From TWA4 sp034086685 (GTDB lineage Bacteria > Bacillota > Clostridia > Lachnospirales > Lachnospiraceae), in contig JAXDZY010000028.1 of assembly GCA_034086685.1 (NCBI GenBank), positions 22,832-86,831 of the forward strand: a stretch of DNA of 64,000 bases, written 5' to 3'. The notes under the pieces are model-generated. The model ran no database searches. It was not told where the DNA came from and saw nothing but the letters and a program-made list of their open reading frames with translations. Shown one piece after another: positions 1 through 8,752 of the stretch (within the stretch, counting starts at the first letter, position 1; every line of letters begins with the position of its first letter). Made by a program: the position numbers and the translations under genes.

Positions 1-488
1 CCAAGGCTGATATGATTGACAATCCTGCACTGATGAACCGGATTTATGCACAGATGGCCACTCTGAATAAAGCAGCCCGTGACCTGATGGTAAAATATGA
101 GGTACACAGCTGTACCGATGTGACCGGATTCGGTCTCATGGGACACAGTTTCGAGATGGCCCAGGGCAGCGATGCCACCATCCACTATAATGTATCTTCC
201 ATCCCCTATCACAAAGAAGCCTTTGAGATGGCAGAAATGGGAATGATTCCCGCCGGTGCGTACCGCAACCGTCATTTTGCAGAAGCCGGAGTAACTGCTG
301 ATCCATCCATTCCTCTGGCCATGCAGGATATTTTATATGATCCTCAGACCTCCGGCGGCCTGCTCATCGCAGTAAAGGAAGAAGATGGACAGAAACTGAT
401 CCGGGAACTGAAGGACAGCATCCCCTGTGCCGAAATCATCGGCTATGTAACAGAAAAGCAGGACAATTCCATCCTGCTTCATCCGTAG
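1..488 (+). CDS. selD: Selenophosphate synthetase SelD, C-terminal part (5' end outside window)
   Basis: SelD makes selenophosphate from selenide and ATP, the selenium donor for selenocysteine and selenouridine. The open frame runs in from the left edge (first full codon at base 3), so only about the last 162 residues are present. The segment CTDVTGFGLMGH and the motif DPQTSGGLL near the C-terminus are hallmarks of the AIR synthase-like C-terminal domain of SelD. The N-terminal catalytic Cys/Sec and Lys residues lie outside the window, so I cannot tell whether this copy uses selenocysteine. YedE, TusA-like and DUF3343 genes downstream on the same strand support a selenium role. A convergent cysteine desulfurase gene begins its stop 45 bp away. 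Confidence 0.95.
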   Translation, partial: KADMIDNPALMNRIYAQMATLNKAARDLMVKYEVHSCTDVTGFGLMGHSFEMAQGSDATIHYNVSSIPYHKEAFEMAEMGMIPAGAYRNRHFAEAGVTADPSIPLAMQDILYDPQTSGGLLIAVKEEDGQKLIRELKDSIPCAEIIGYVTEKQDNSILLHP

Positions 489-532
489 ATTCCCATTGAC
501 GGTTACACCGGTATTTTTGCGGCAGCAGTATT

Positions 533-1711
533 TTACTGCAGCAGCAATTCCTGCAAGGCCCTGGCTGCTTCTTCCACATCTTCCATGGTGTTGGTATGTC
601 CAAATGAAAAACGAATGGTTCCTGTGGGATAAGTTTCCAGGGTTTTGTGCGCACTGGGCGCACAATGGAGGCCCACACGGGTCATGATTGCATACCTGGA
701 ATCCAGTTCAAAAGCCACCCTGGCCGGATCCTGCTTTAAGGGCAGAATAGATACCACTGCCGTCCTGTTTTCCGTATTCCGTTTTCCCACAATTCTGAAC
801 GGTCTGATTCCATCCCGCTGATGCGCATTTTCCATTTCCTGCAGCTGCTGCAGAAATGCCTCCGTCAGCCTCAGCTCTTTTTCATATATGGATCGTATTC
901 CGGTTTTTTCCAGATAATCCAGCGCCGCATGAAGGCCGGCAATTCCCGGAAGATTGGGAGTCCCTGCCTCAAATCGATCCGGCATAAAAGACGGGATCTC
1001 CTCTGTATGTGAAATACTGCCGGTTCCCCCTGAAAGAAGCGGTGTCATGGAGGATACCATTTCCTCCGTACACAAAAATCCGCCTGTTCCCTGCGGTCCA
1101 AGAAGCCCCTTATGTCCTGTAAATGCCAGAGCATCCACTCCCAGCTTCTCCATATCCACAGGCAGTACTCCTGCTGTCTGCGCTGTATCCAGAATGAATT
1201 TAAGACCATGCTCTCTGCAGAAGCTCCCCACCTGTTCTGCCGGCATTACCGTACCGCAGACATTGGATGCATGCAGCATGATCACTGCCCTGGTCTGAGG
1301 CTTCAGCAGCTTTTCCATCTCCCCTGCAAGCAGTTCCCCCTCTATCGAGCAGGGAATCCGGTCAAAGCAGACTCCCTGCTGCTTTAGCTGACGCAAAGGC
1401 CTCATAACAGCATTGTGTTCCATGGAAGAAACCAGAACATGATCACCGGGATTTAAAAAGCCTTTCAGAATCATATTCAGACTGGTGGTAATATTCGGCG
1501 TAAAAATCACATTTTCACACCGGTCAAAATGAAACAGGCGGCACAGCTGTTCTCTGGTCTCCAGTACCATGTCCTCTGCCGTATAGGCATCCTCATAACC
1601 ACCCCGATTAATATTGGTACCATTTTCCGTCATATACCGGTACACGGCCTCCGGTACCTGCGTTGGTTTCGGAAATGTCGTACTTGCCTGATCAAGATAA
1701 ATTTTTCTCAT
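533..1711 (-). CDS. Cysteine desulfurase family PLP enzyme (aminotransferase class V)
   Basis: The protein (392 residues from this start) is a class V, NifS/SufS-like PLP enzyme that would take sulfur or selenium from cysteine or selenocysteine. Visible landmarks are the N-terminal YLDQASTTFPKP, the PLP-binding TGHKG with Lys201, Asp175 in ILDTAQ, and the persulfide-forming Cys350 in GLHCAPSAHK. The ATG at 1711 is chosen because AGGAA lies just upstream and homology begins there; the longer open frame to 1780 adds 23 unconvincing residues. It lies between selD and yedE but on the opposite strand. Such desulfurases often travel with selD/yedE and may feed selenium to SelD; that role is inferred, and a role in general sulfur transfer is the alternative. 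Confidence 0.9.
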   Translation of the reverse strand: MRKIYLDQASTTFPKPTQVPEAVYRYMTENGTNINRGGYEDAYTAEDMVLETREQLCRLFHFDRCENVIFTPNITTSLNMILKGFLNPGDHVLVSSMEHNAVMRPLRQLKQQGVCFDRIPCSIEGELLAGEMEKLLKPQTRAVIMLHASNVCGTVMPAEQVGSFCREHGLKFILDTAQTAGVLPVDMEKLGVDALAFTGHKGLLGPQGTGGFLCTEEMVSSMTPLLSGGTGSISHTEEIPSFMPDRFEAGTPNLPGIAGLHAALDYLEKTGIRSIYEKELRLTEAFLQQLQEMENAHQRDGIRPFRIVGKRNTENRTAVVSILPLKQDPARVAFELDSRYAIMTRVGLHCAPSAHKTLETYPTGTIRFSFGHTNTMEDVEEAARALQELLLQ

Positions 1712-1968
1712 GTAAAATTCCTCATTTCTCTTAAGAGTCCATCTGAAAATCATCTTATCACAACCGGCTTCATCATGCAAATCGTACAGGATTATTTTGT
1801 TTTTTCTCAGTTTATTTATCAGTTTTATCTATATATCCGCCTTTTTTCAGCAGGAAATCAATTGGAAGATTTTGCTTATCCATGTTATCATTCTTTTAAC
1901 TGCAGGGGATTTTCTCAGTTTTTTACAGTCTCCCGTCCCCTGTAAAAAAAGAAAGGATCTACAAACAT

Positions 1969-3048
1969 ATGAAAAATGAAAAAACTTTCATCACTGTGGC
2001 CGGCGTAATTATCGGCCTGATTGCAGCTGCGCTGGTTTATTTCGGAAACCCTGCCAACATGGGCTTCTGCATCGCATGCTTCCTGCGTGATACCTCCGGT
2101 GCGCTGGGGCTCCACTCTGCTGCAGCTGTTCAGTATATCCGCCCCGAAATCATCGGCCTGGTACTGGGTTCCTGCATCATCGCTCTTGCAACAAAAGAAT
2201 TTGCTCCCCGCGGAGGCTCCGCCCCTGTCACCCGTTTTATTCTGGGATTTTTTGTCATGGTCGGCTGCCTGATGTTCCTTGGCTGCCCGTTCCGGATGAT
2301 TTTGCGTCTGGCAGGCGGCGACCTGAACGCATTATTCGGTATTATCGGCTTTGCTGCAGGTATCGCTGCAGGTGTATTTTTCCTGAACAGAGGCTATACA
2401 CTGAAGAGAAGCTACAAAATGCAGAAACTGGAGGGATTCGTATTCCCCACGATCCAGATCGCATTTCTGATTCTGCTGGTGGCTGCACCTGCTTTTATTC
2501 ATTTTACTGAAGCTGACGGAGGTCCCGGTGCCAAACATGCAGCAATTGCCATTTCCCTGGCTGCAGGTATCATTGTCGGCATTCTGGCTCAGCGTACCCG
2601 TCTCTGTATGGTAGGCGGCATCCGTGATGCCATTCTCTTCCATGAGACAAAACTTCTGTTCGGTTTCATTGCAATTCTGGTCAGCGCATGCATCGGCAAT
2701 ATCATTCTCGGCGCTGTAACAGGCAATACTTATTTTACACTGGGTATGGCCGGCCAGCCTATTGCCCATACCGATGCTCTCTGGAATGCTCTCGGCATGC
2801 TGCTGGCAGGATTCGGCTGCGTACTTCTGGGCGGATGTCCTTTAAGACAGCTGATTCTGGCAGGTGAAGGCAATACCGACTCCGTTATGGCTGTGATCGG
2901 TCTGATGGTGGGCGCTGCTTTCTGCCATAACTTCGGACTGGCATCTTCAGGAGAAGGTCCCACTGCCAACGGTAAAATCGCTGTTATTATCGGTATCGTT
3001 GTTGTTACTGTCATTGCAGTCATCAACTCCAGCCGAAAAGAAGCCTGA
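1969..3048 (+). CDS. yedE: YedE/YeeE-family putative selenium (or sulfur) transporter
   Basis: A 359-residue polytopic membrane protein of the YeeE/YedE family. It has about nine or ten hydrophobic segments and paired Cys-containing loops: MGFCIACFLRD (Cys34, Cys37), MFLGCPFRM, RTRLCMVGGIRD and LGGCPLRQL. The repeated GC-P-R and R-x-C-M-x-G-G-x-R-D signatures are typical of thiosulfate/selenium-type YeeE carriers, where cysteines relay the substrate through the membrane. AAAGGA precedes the ATG. It is followed after 21 bp by a TusA-like gene and then a DUF3343 gene, the usual partner set of YedE in selenium-using Clostridia, so selenium uptake is the likeliest role. Thiosulfate uptake is the alternative. 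Confidence 0.88.
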   Translation: MKNEKTFITVAGVIIGLIAAALVYFGNPANMGFCIACFLRDTSGALGLHSAAAVQYIRPEIIGLVLGSCIIALATKEFAPRGGSAPVTRFILGFFVMVGCLMFLGCPFRMILRLAGGDLNALFGIIGFAAGIAAGVFFLNRGYTLKRSYKMQKLEGFVFPTIQIAFLILLVAAPAFIHFTEADGGPGAKHAAIAISLAAGIIVGILAQRTRLCMVGGIRDAILFHETKLLFGFIAILVSACIGNIILGAVTGNTYFTLGMAGQPIAHTDALWNALGMLLAGFGCVLLGGCPLRQLILAGEGNTDSVMAVIGLMVGAAFCHNFGLASSGEGPTANGKIAVIIGIVVVTVIAVINSSRKEA

Positions 3049-3069
3049 TAAAATCTAGGAGGATTAAAA

Positions 3070-3276
3070 ATGAAGACAGTAGACGCAAGAGGATTATCCT
3101 GTCCCGAACCGGTTATCATGACAAAAAAGGCTCTGGCATCAAAAGACAGCAGCTATGAAGTTCTGGTGGACAACGTAACCGCCAGAGAAAACGTAACCCG
3201 TTTTGCAGCACATCAGGGTTATCAGGTATCAGTCACTGAACAGGGTGATGATTATCTTCTTACTCTGACAAAATAA
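3070..3276 (+). CDS. TusA/SirA-like sulfur (selenium) carrier protein, YedF-type N-terminal domain only
   Basis: A 68-residue protein beginning with KTVDARGLSCPEPVIMTKKAL. The CPEP segment is the C-P-x-P motif of TusA/SirA/YedF proteins, and Cys11 would carry a persulfide or selenide. Length and composition match the ~70-residue TusA fold. In many Clostridia the selenium-linked YedF carries a second C-terminal domain of similar size; here the protein ends after the TusA domain. AGGAGG lies 7 bp before the ATG. It sits between yedE and a DUF3343 gene only 2 bp away, so the three are almost certainly co-transcribed. The likely role is cytoplasmic relay of Se or S from YedE and the desulfurase towards SelD. 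Confidence 0.88.
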   Translation: MKTVDARGLSCPEPVIMTKKALASKDSSYEVLVDNVTARENVTRFAAHQGYQVSVTEQGDDYLLTLTK

Positions 3277-3278
3277 TC

Positions 3279-3530
3279 ATGAACGAATATATTGCTACCT
3301 TTTTTTCACATTTCGGTGCTGCGCGTTTCAAAAAAAACTGCACCCGGCAGGGATATCCTGCCCAGGTCATGCCCGTTCCCAGAAGTCTCAGTTCTTCCTG
3401 CGGAACCTGCGTAAAATACCGCACACCGGACGACCCTGTACCCGGTGAACACTTACAGGAAATCGAACAGATTGTGCGAATCACCGGTGATGATCAGTAT
3501 GAGACAGTCTATAAGGCAGAAAATATCTGA
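3279..3530 (+). CDS. DUF3343 protein, putative Se/S carrier
   Basis: An 83-residue protein of the DUF3343 type. The middle reads PVPRSLSSSCGTCVKY, which matches the conserved Pro-Arg plus Ser-Cys-Gly-x-Cys signature of this family (Cys41, Cys44); a further Cys21 follows the N-terminal strand. DUF3343 proteins are regularly found with YedE and YedF and are thought to handle reduced selenium or sulfur, with no defined biochemistry that I know of. The ATG is 2 bp after the stop of the TusA-like gene, which implies translational coupling. A strong terminator hairpin follows. Confidence 0.82.
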   Translation: MNEYIATFFSHFGAARFKKNCTRQGYPAQVMPVPRSLSSSCGTCVKYRTPDDPVPGEHLQEIEQIVRITGDDQYETVYKAENI

Positions 3531-3546
3531 TCCGCTTCAATACTGA

Positions 3547-3610
3547 AAAAGCCCCGCGGCTGCTTTTTTGTGTATCTCAAAACACACAGGAAAACAGTCA
3601 CGGGGCTTTT
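3547..3610. terminator. Convergent terminator between DUF3343 and DUF1846 genes
   Basis: Perfect 10-bp arms, AAAAGCCCCG at 3547-3556 and CGGGGCTTTT at 3601-3610, enclose a 44-base centre that holds a second small TGTGT/ACACA hairpin. A/T runs at both ends suit a bidirectional terminator for the two converging transcripts. Confidence 0.75.
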
Positions 3611-3622
3611 GAATTTTTATAA

Positions 3623-5107
3623 TTACAGATGGAACAGCCGATTATTCTGATACTTGGGTTCACAGGTCATATTGATGTGAAGTCTTCGGAAAATATCCTG
3701 ATCCACCGGTGAAAGAATGACGGAACAATGAGCGTCACAATCCTTCAGCATGGGAAGACAGGACAAAGCCTTTCTTGCATTCTCATCATCTGCTGCGCTG
3801 ACCGAAAGAGCCACAAGAACCTCATCTGTATGAAGACGCGGATTCTGATTGCCCAGATACTGCACCTTCAGATTCTGTACCGGCTTGATTACCGCAGACG
3901 CCAGCAGGTGGATCTCATCCGGAATTCCCGCCAGCTCTTTTAATGCATTCAGAAGCATGGCGGAAGCAGCTCCCAGCAGTTCCTGGTTTTTGCCTGAGAT
4001 GATTTTTCCGTCCGGCAGTTCAATGGCTGCCACCGGCTCACCGGTGACCATCTCTTTTTCTCTGGCCGTTCTGGCCACAATACGATCATCAACAGTCAGT
4101 CCCTCGTGATTCATCAAAAGCTTCAGCTTACTGATTTCCCCGGTTTTCTCGGCTCCTTTCTTCTGATCACACAGAGCGGTGTAGTAACGCCGCAGGATCT
4201 CCTGTCGTGAGGCTTCTTTCACCGCCTCATCATCAAAAATACAGTTTCCGGCCATATTCACCCCCATATCAGTAGGTGATTTGTAAGGGGAGGAACCGTA
4301 TATTTTATGGAAAATTGCCTGCAGAACAGGGAAAATCTCCACATCACGGTTGTAATTTACAGCAATCTCTCCATATGCCTCCAGATGGAAAGGATCGATC
4401 ATATTCACATCATTCAGATCCGCCGTGGCAGCCTCATAAGCCAGATTCACCGGATGCTTCAGAGGAATATTCCAGATGGGAAAAGTTTCAAACTTGGCAT
4501 ATCCGGCCTTGATCCCCCTCTGATGCTCATGATACAGCTGAGACAGACAGACCGCCATCTTCCCGCTTCCGGGGCCGGGAGCAGTCACCACCACCAGTGA
4601 ACGGCTGGTCTTTACATAATCATTTTTTCCGTATCCATCTTCACTGACAATCAGGGGAACATTGGAAGGATATCCCTCGATCAGATAATGCCGGTAAGCC
4701 CGGATTCCCAGATTCTCCAGCCTGCGGATAAAAGCATCCGCCGTCTGCTGCCCGTCATACTGGGTGATGACCACACTGCTTACATACAGACCCACGCTTT
4801 CGAACAGATCGATCAGACGCAGAACTTCCATGTCATAGGTGATGCCGATATCTCCGCGGCGCTTATTGCTGTCAATGGCTCCTGCGCTGACAGCAATCAC
4901 GATCTCCGCCTGTTCTTTCAGTTTCAGAAGCATCTTCAGCTTGCTGTCCGGCATAAAGCCGGGAAGAACACGTGAAGCATGATAATCATCAAACAATTTA
5001 CCGCCGAATTCCATGTACAGTTTGCCGCCGAACTGGGCAATTCTGCTGCGAATATGCTCTGACTGCATGTCCAGGTATTTTCCATTATCAAAACCTGTTT
5101 TTTTCAT
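3623..5107 (-). CDS. DUF1846 (UPF0371) family protein
   Basis: A 494-residue cytoplasmic protein that matches the DUF1846/UPF0371 family over its full length. Recognisable parts are the N-terminal GFDNGKYLDMQSEHI, the nucleotide-binding-like VVVTAPGPGSGKMAVCLSQLYHEH at residues ~172-195, and a C-terminal half with RLHTDEVLVALS. The PGPGSGK segment resembles a P-loop, although the family's reaction is not established. AGGAG lies just before the ATG. It stands alone, converging on the selenium block and sharing a terminator with it, so the neighbourhood does not suggest a function. Confidence 0.88.
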   Translation of the reverse strand: MKKTGFDNGKYLDMQSEHIRSRIAQFGGKLYMEFGGKLFDDYHASRVLPGFMPDSKLKMLLKLKEQAEIVIAVSAGAIDSNKRRGDIGITYDMEVLRLIDLFESVGLYVSSVVITQYDGQQTADAFIRRLENLGIRAYRHYLIEGYPSNVPLIVSEDGYGKNDYVKTSRSLVVVTAPGPGSGKMAVCLSQLYHEHQRGIKAGYAKFETFPIWNIPLKHPVNLAYEAATADLNDVNMIDPFHLEAYGEIAVNYNRDVEIFPVLQAIFHKIYGSSPYKSPTDMGVNMAGNCIFDDEAVKEASRQEILRRYYTALCDQKKGAEKTGEISKLKLLMNHEGLTVDDRIVARTAREKEMVTGEPVAAIELPDGKIISGKNQELLGAASAMLLNALKELAGIPDEIHLLASAVIKPVQNLKVQYLGNQNPRLHTDEVLVALSVSAADDENARKALSCLPMLKDCDAHCSVILSPVDQDIFRRLHINMTCEPKYQNNRLFHL

Positions 5108-5193
5108 TTACTTTCTCCTCCATTATACCTGTATCATATAATGTGATATTGTACCATGCAGACCATATCCAATGCAATCACAAAAATTCCAGC

Positions 5194-7476
5194 TTACTTT
5201 TTAGTCTTTACGCTCTTAACATCACTCCATGCACCATAGTATTTTACATCACCTACAGTCTTGAATGCTCTGATCTTAACATAATATGTCTTGTTGCCGG
5301 AAAGTTTCTTGATCGTTGCAGAAACCGTACTTTGCTTTTTAATTGTAACAGTTTTTTTATTTTTGCTGAAGTCTTTCGTCCTGGAGTAACAAATCTGATA
5401 TCCGCTTCCGGATGTATTCTTTTTCCATTTTACAGTCATGGTTTTTGATTTCTTGGATACAACCGAGGATAAAGTTGTTTTTTTCGGTTTGACTGTTACA
5501 GTGATCTTCTTTGTTGTTTTCTTATAATTTTTAGTTGCGGCAGAAGTAATCGTAATCGTTGCCTTACCGATATATTTTGCCTTTACGGTTACTGTTCCTT
5601 TATTATTTACAGTAATCTTGGAATTATTGGATTTATACGTCAGCTTTGCATTTCCTTTTACCTCTGTTTCAATTGAAAAACTTCGGGTATCCTTTGAATA
5701 TGTCTTGCTGTAATTTGATGCTTTAATCGTATTACTGATTTTATTAATCGTAAATTCTTTTTCGATTGTACCGGAATACAAACCTGTGCCTTCAATTGTA
5801 ACCTTTGCAGTTCCGGCATTTTTATTGTTTGAATAGGTTACTGTGTAATCCGTTCCTTTTGTCAGTATAACAGCCCCGTTTTTAACGGTAACCGCCGGTT
5901 TTCTTGCTTTACCATTATAATTATAACTGGTTTTAGACAGAGTCACATCGCATTTTGTAATGTCTCTCCTGATTCCATTATAATTACCGTCTACTGATTG
6001 AAGCCATGCCAGGTTGACCGGTGCAGAATGTGCCTGAAAAACCTGAGAGGTATTACAAAATAGAGTAACCATATCATCCGGATATTCTTTTCCGAATTCA
6101 ATAGCCAGTCTTGCCAGAGCATTGGCAAATGTATCGACATCCGAATCAGAAAAGCTTTCCACACCTGATTTATTCAATGCATCACAGGCATATTCTTTAA
6201 AAAGACCTGCTAATTTACTTTCATTTTCCAAAACAATGTTCATACCCACAGAGCGGACATTGTTCTGAACATTCTGAACAAAAATATCCATACACTCTGA
6301 CCAGTTGTCATCCGTCGTTCCGAAAATGATTTCCAGCAGATTACAGAGATCATCCTGAAGCAGATTAACGTAATCTGTCCTTGTGGGTGCACAGGAAGCA
6401 ACTAAAGATGTAATAAAATTTCTCACAAATTCTTCCTGATCCCAATCTTTCGATGTATCATCCTCTACATATCCATCTCCGAAAAGTGAGATTTTCTTCA
6501 TCTGAAAAGTATCAATAATATAGGCATCGGTACCCTCCAGCATCGCCAGTTTATTCAGCATCGCATCTCTTTTTTGAACATACTGTGAATCGCCATGCTC
6601 TGTCGGAAACTCTTTGATTACTCCGAATGAACCGAAACCGTAATCCGCAGGCGCCATTTTGGAAAATATATCATACGGATTATTCACACAGAAAATATTC
6701 TTATAAACATCGCTGCTTAAACCACAGGATTCCAGAGCCGTCTTCGGGCACTCAAAACAATATGCATACATATTTTCCTTTTTCAGGGTAACATCATTGC
6801 CCAAAGAAACACCATCATCCAGATCTCCAGCCACCAGATTTAACTTTCCTGCACCGAGACCATATCCTGCAATCCAAAGTTTGATATCTCCTTTGATTTC
6901 CTGATCGGCTATATACTTTCTGAGAAAACCTAATACAACATCTGCCCCTTTTCTGCTGTTTTCGAACGGACCGGACGTACCTATTTTAAAACTGCCTCCC
7001 CACTCTGCTTCATAGCCTCCGCCGCAGGCCGTCAGAGCAATCAAAGTATACGTTCCGTTATTCACATTAACCTTCTTGCTGGCGCAGGCAACACCGGTCG
7101 ATTCTCTGGTCGGCTGCGATCTATAATCACTATTTGCAGCAAAATCAGTAAAACCACATTCACTTAACAGTGCCTGAAGATTCTGAATCTTCTCGGAATA
7201 GTTTTTTGTCCTGTTGCTTCGGAAAGAAGCCATGGAAAGACACATCGACATTGTGGCCAGACTGTCCTGATAGTTATAGGAAGATTCCGCAAAATAACTA
7301 TCTGTATAGTAATAAGCCGCCTTATAATCCTGTGTCGAACAGCTCCCGGATGCATAATAAAAATCTCCTTCACTGTTTGTAACTACGTTTGACTCTGCCC
7401 TCACATCCGACATCGGGCAGAACAATGAAAACATCATAGTCACAACAAGCAGCATCGCCAGAACTCTTCTCTTCAT
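5194..7476 (-). CDS. Secreted lipase-like protein with Ig-like/Fn3 tail; nucleophile Ser replaced
   Basis: From the ATG at 7476 (AGGTG upstream) the protein has 760 residues. Residues 1-27 form a signal peptide ending VRA. Residues ~35-500 resemble the class-3 lipase-like α/β-hydrolases of Lachnospiraceae. The usual G-Y/H-S-x-G nucleophile elbow appears as IAGYGLGAG (residues 202-210), so the Ser position is Gly206. The following DLDDG, YAYCFECP and NPYDIFSKMAP segments keep the fold's pattern. The C-terminus carries an MBG/YDG-like Ig repeat (~530-600, with KGTDYTVTYSNNKNAGTAKV), a bacterial Ig-like domain (~600-675) and an Fn3-like domain to the end, all Lys/Thr rich, suited to wall or glycan contact. 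It is probably a surface protein without lipase activity. I see no sortase motif. It is monocistronic. Confidence 0.78.
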   Translation of the reverse strand: MKRRVLAMLLVVTMMFSLFCPMSDVRAESNVVTNSEGDFYYASGSCSTQDYKAAYYYTDSYFAESSYNYQDSLATMSMCLSMASFRSNRTKNYSEKIQNLQALLSECGFTDFAANSDYRSQPTRESTGVACASKKVNVNNGTYTLIALTACGGGYEAEWGGSFKIGTSGPFENSRKGADVVLGFLRKYIADQEIKGDIKLWIAGYGLGAGKLNLVAGDLDDGVSLGNDVTLKKENMYAYCFECPKTALESCGLSSDVYKNIFCVNNPYDIFSKMAPADYGFGSFGVIKEFPTEHGDSQYVQKRDAMLNKLAMLEGTDAYIIDTFQMKKISLFGDGYVEDDTSKDWDQEEFVRNFITSLVASCAPTRTDYVNLLQDDLCNLLEIIFGTTDDNWSECMDIFVQNVQNNVRSVGMNIVLENESKLAGLFKEYACDALNKSGVESFSDSDVDTFANALARLAIEFGKEYPDDMVTLFCNTSQVFQAHSAPVNLAWLQSVDGNYNGIRRDITKCDVTLSKTSYNYNGKARKPAVTVKNGAVILTKGTDYTVTYSNNKNAGTAKVTIEGTGLYSGTIEKEFTINKISNTIKASNYSKTYSKDTRSFSIETEVKGNAKLTYKSNNSKITVNNKGTVTVKAKYIGKATITITSAATKNYKKTTKKITVTVKPKKTTLSSVVSKKSKTMTVKWKKNTSGSGYQICYSRTKDFSKNKKTVTIKKQSTVSATIKKLSGNKTYYVKIRAFKTVGDVKYYGAWSDVKSVKTKK

Positions 7477-7721
7477 AAAATCACCTGTTCCTTTCTTTTT
7501 CCTTTCTAAAGATTTAATGAACTGCTGAACATGACACTTCAATCCTCACTTATCATGCCAGGCAGAGCAAAAAATCTATTGGGAAGTTTTTTTATAATCA
7601 TAGTACATTGTCCTATAAAAATCAACAGGTTTTTATAAGTATATGAGGAGGGATTTCATGAGGCTGTTCTCAGCAGGCGATGCTCTGTTAATACTATCTC
7701 TCGATTCTTAAGCAGGACCTG
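7477..7721. other. Intergenic: promoter region of the secreted lipase-like gene
   Basis: The 245 bases hold the leader of the leftward secreted-protein gene and the trailer of the aldo/keto reductase gene. A short palindrome AGCAGGACCTGCT lies at 7710-7722, just at the reductase stop. I see no tRNA, riboswitch or convincing open frame. Confidence 0.4.
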
Positions 7722-8741
7722 CTACAACTCCTCAGAAGAATCCCCTCCGCAGCTGATCCGGTCGATCAGCCGGAGCTCATCGGCAGAAAATGACGTATTG
7801 CTCAGTGCTCCGATATTATCCAGAATCTGAGAAGGCCTGGAAGCACCTGCCAGAACGCTGGTCACAGCTCCATCCCGTAAAACCCAGCTCAATGCCATTT
7901 CAGCCAGACTCTGTCCTCTCTCTTCTGCCAGCTGATTCAATTCTCTGATCTGTTTCAGACGTGTCTGTGTGATGGCATTCTCATTCAGAAAACGACCGTC
8001 TGTCTTCACACGGCTGTCTTCCGGGATACCGTTCAGATATCTGTCGCTTAGCAGCCCCTGAGCCAGCGGGCTGAATGCAATGATCCCTTTTTTCAGTTTT
8101 GCAGCAGTTTCCTTAAGGCCATTTTTCTCGATGGTCCTGTCAAAAATAGAATACCGGTTCTGGTTAATTATAAAGGGACAATGAAGTTCCTCCAGAATTG
8201 CCGACGCTTTTTCCAGGGTTTCCCCGTCATAGTTGGAAATGCCCGCATAAAGGGCCTTGCCGCTTGATACTGCCTGTGCCAGAGCACCCATGCTTTCCTC
8301 CAGCGGTGTGTCCGGATCCATACAGTGATGATAAAAAATATCCACATATTCCAGTCCCATACGTTTCAGACTCTGGTCAAGGCTGGCAAGGAGATACTTC
8401 CTGCTGCCCCCTCTTCCGTAAGGTCCCTCCCACATATCATAGCCGGCCTTTGTGCTGATGATCACTTCATCCCGATAAGGATGCAGTTCTTCTTTCATTA
8501 TACGGCCAAAATGGATCTCTGCACTTCCCGGCTCCGGACCGTAATTATTGGCCAGATCAAAATGAGTAATTCCATGGTCAAATGCCGTAAAAATCAGCTT
8601 TTTCATGTTATCGTAGGAAGCCGTATCCCCAAAATTGTGCCATAATCCCAGAGAAACAGCCGGAAGTTTCAGTCCGCTGCCCCCGCAGGGATAATATTTC
8701 ATTGAATCATAACGATCTGATGATGCATGATACATAATCAC
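7722..8741 (-). CDS. Aldo/keto reductase (YghZ/GAP-reductase-like)
   Basis: A 339-residue NADPH-dependent aldo/keto reductase with a complete TIM-barrel pattern. The catalytic tetrad is visible: Asp62 and Tyr67 in FDLANNYG, Lys98 in ISTKAG and His139 in DIFYHH. The layout, with PEPGSAEIHFGRIM after the Tyr and FSPLAQGLLSDRYL later, resembles the YghZ/L-glyceraldehyde-3-phosphate reductase and Kvβ-like branch. The GTG at 8741 is preferred because AGGAGG lies 6 bp before it; an ATG two codons in lies 12 bp away. It begins 11 bp after the stop of the ATPase gene and is probably co-transcribed with it. The natural substrate cannot be read from the sequence. Confidence 0.9.
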   Translation of the reverse strand: MIMYHASSDRYDSMKYYPCGGSGLKLPAVSLGLWHNFGDTASYDNMKKLIFTAFDHGITHFDLANNYGPEPGSAEIHFGRIMKEELHPYRDEVIISTKAGYDMWEGPYGRGGSRKYLLASLDQSLKRMGLEYVDIFYHHCMDPDTPLEESMGALAQAVSSGKALYAGISNYDGETLEKASAILEELHCPFIINQNRYSIFDRTIEKNGLKETAAKLKKGIIAFSPLAQGLLSDRYLNGIPEDSRVKTDGRFLNENAITQTRLKQIRELNQLAEERGQSLAEMALSWVLRDGAVTSVLAGASRPSQILDNIGALSNTSFSADELRLIDRISCGGDSSEEL

Positions 8742-8752
8742 AATATTCCTCC

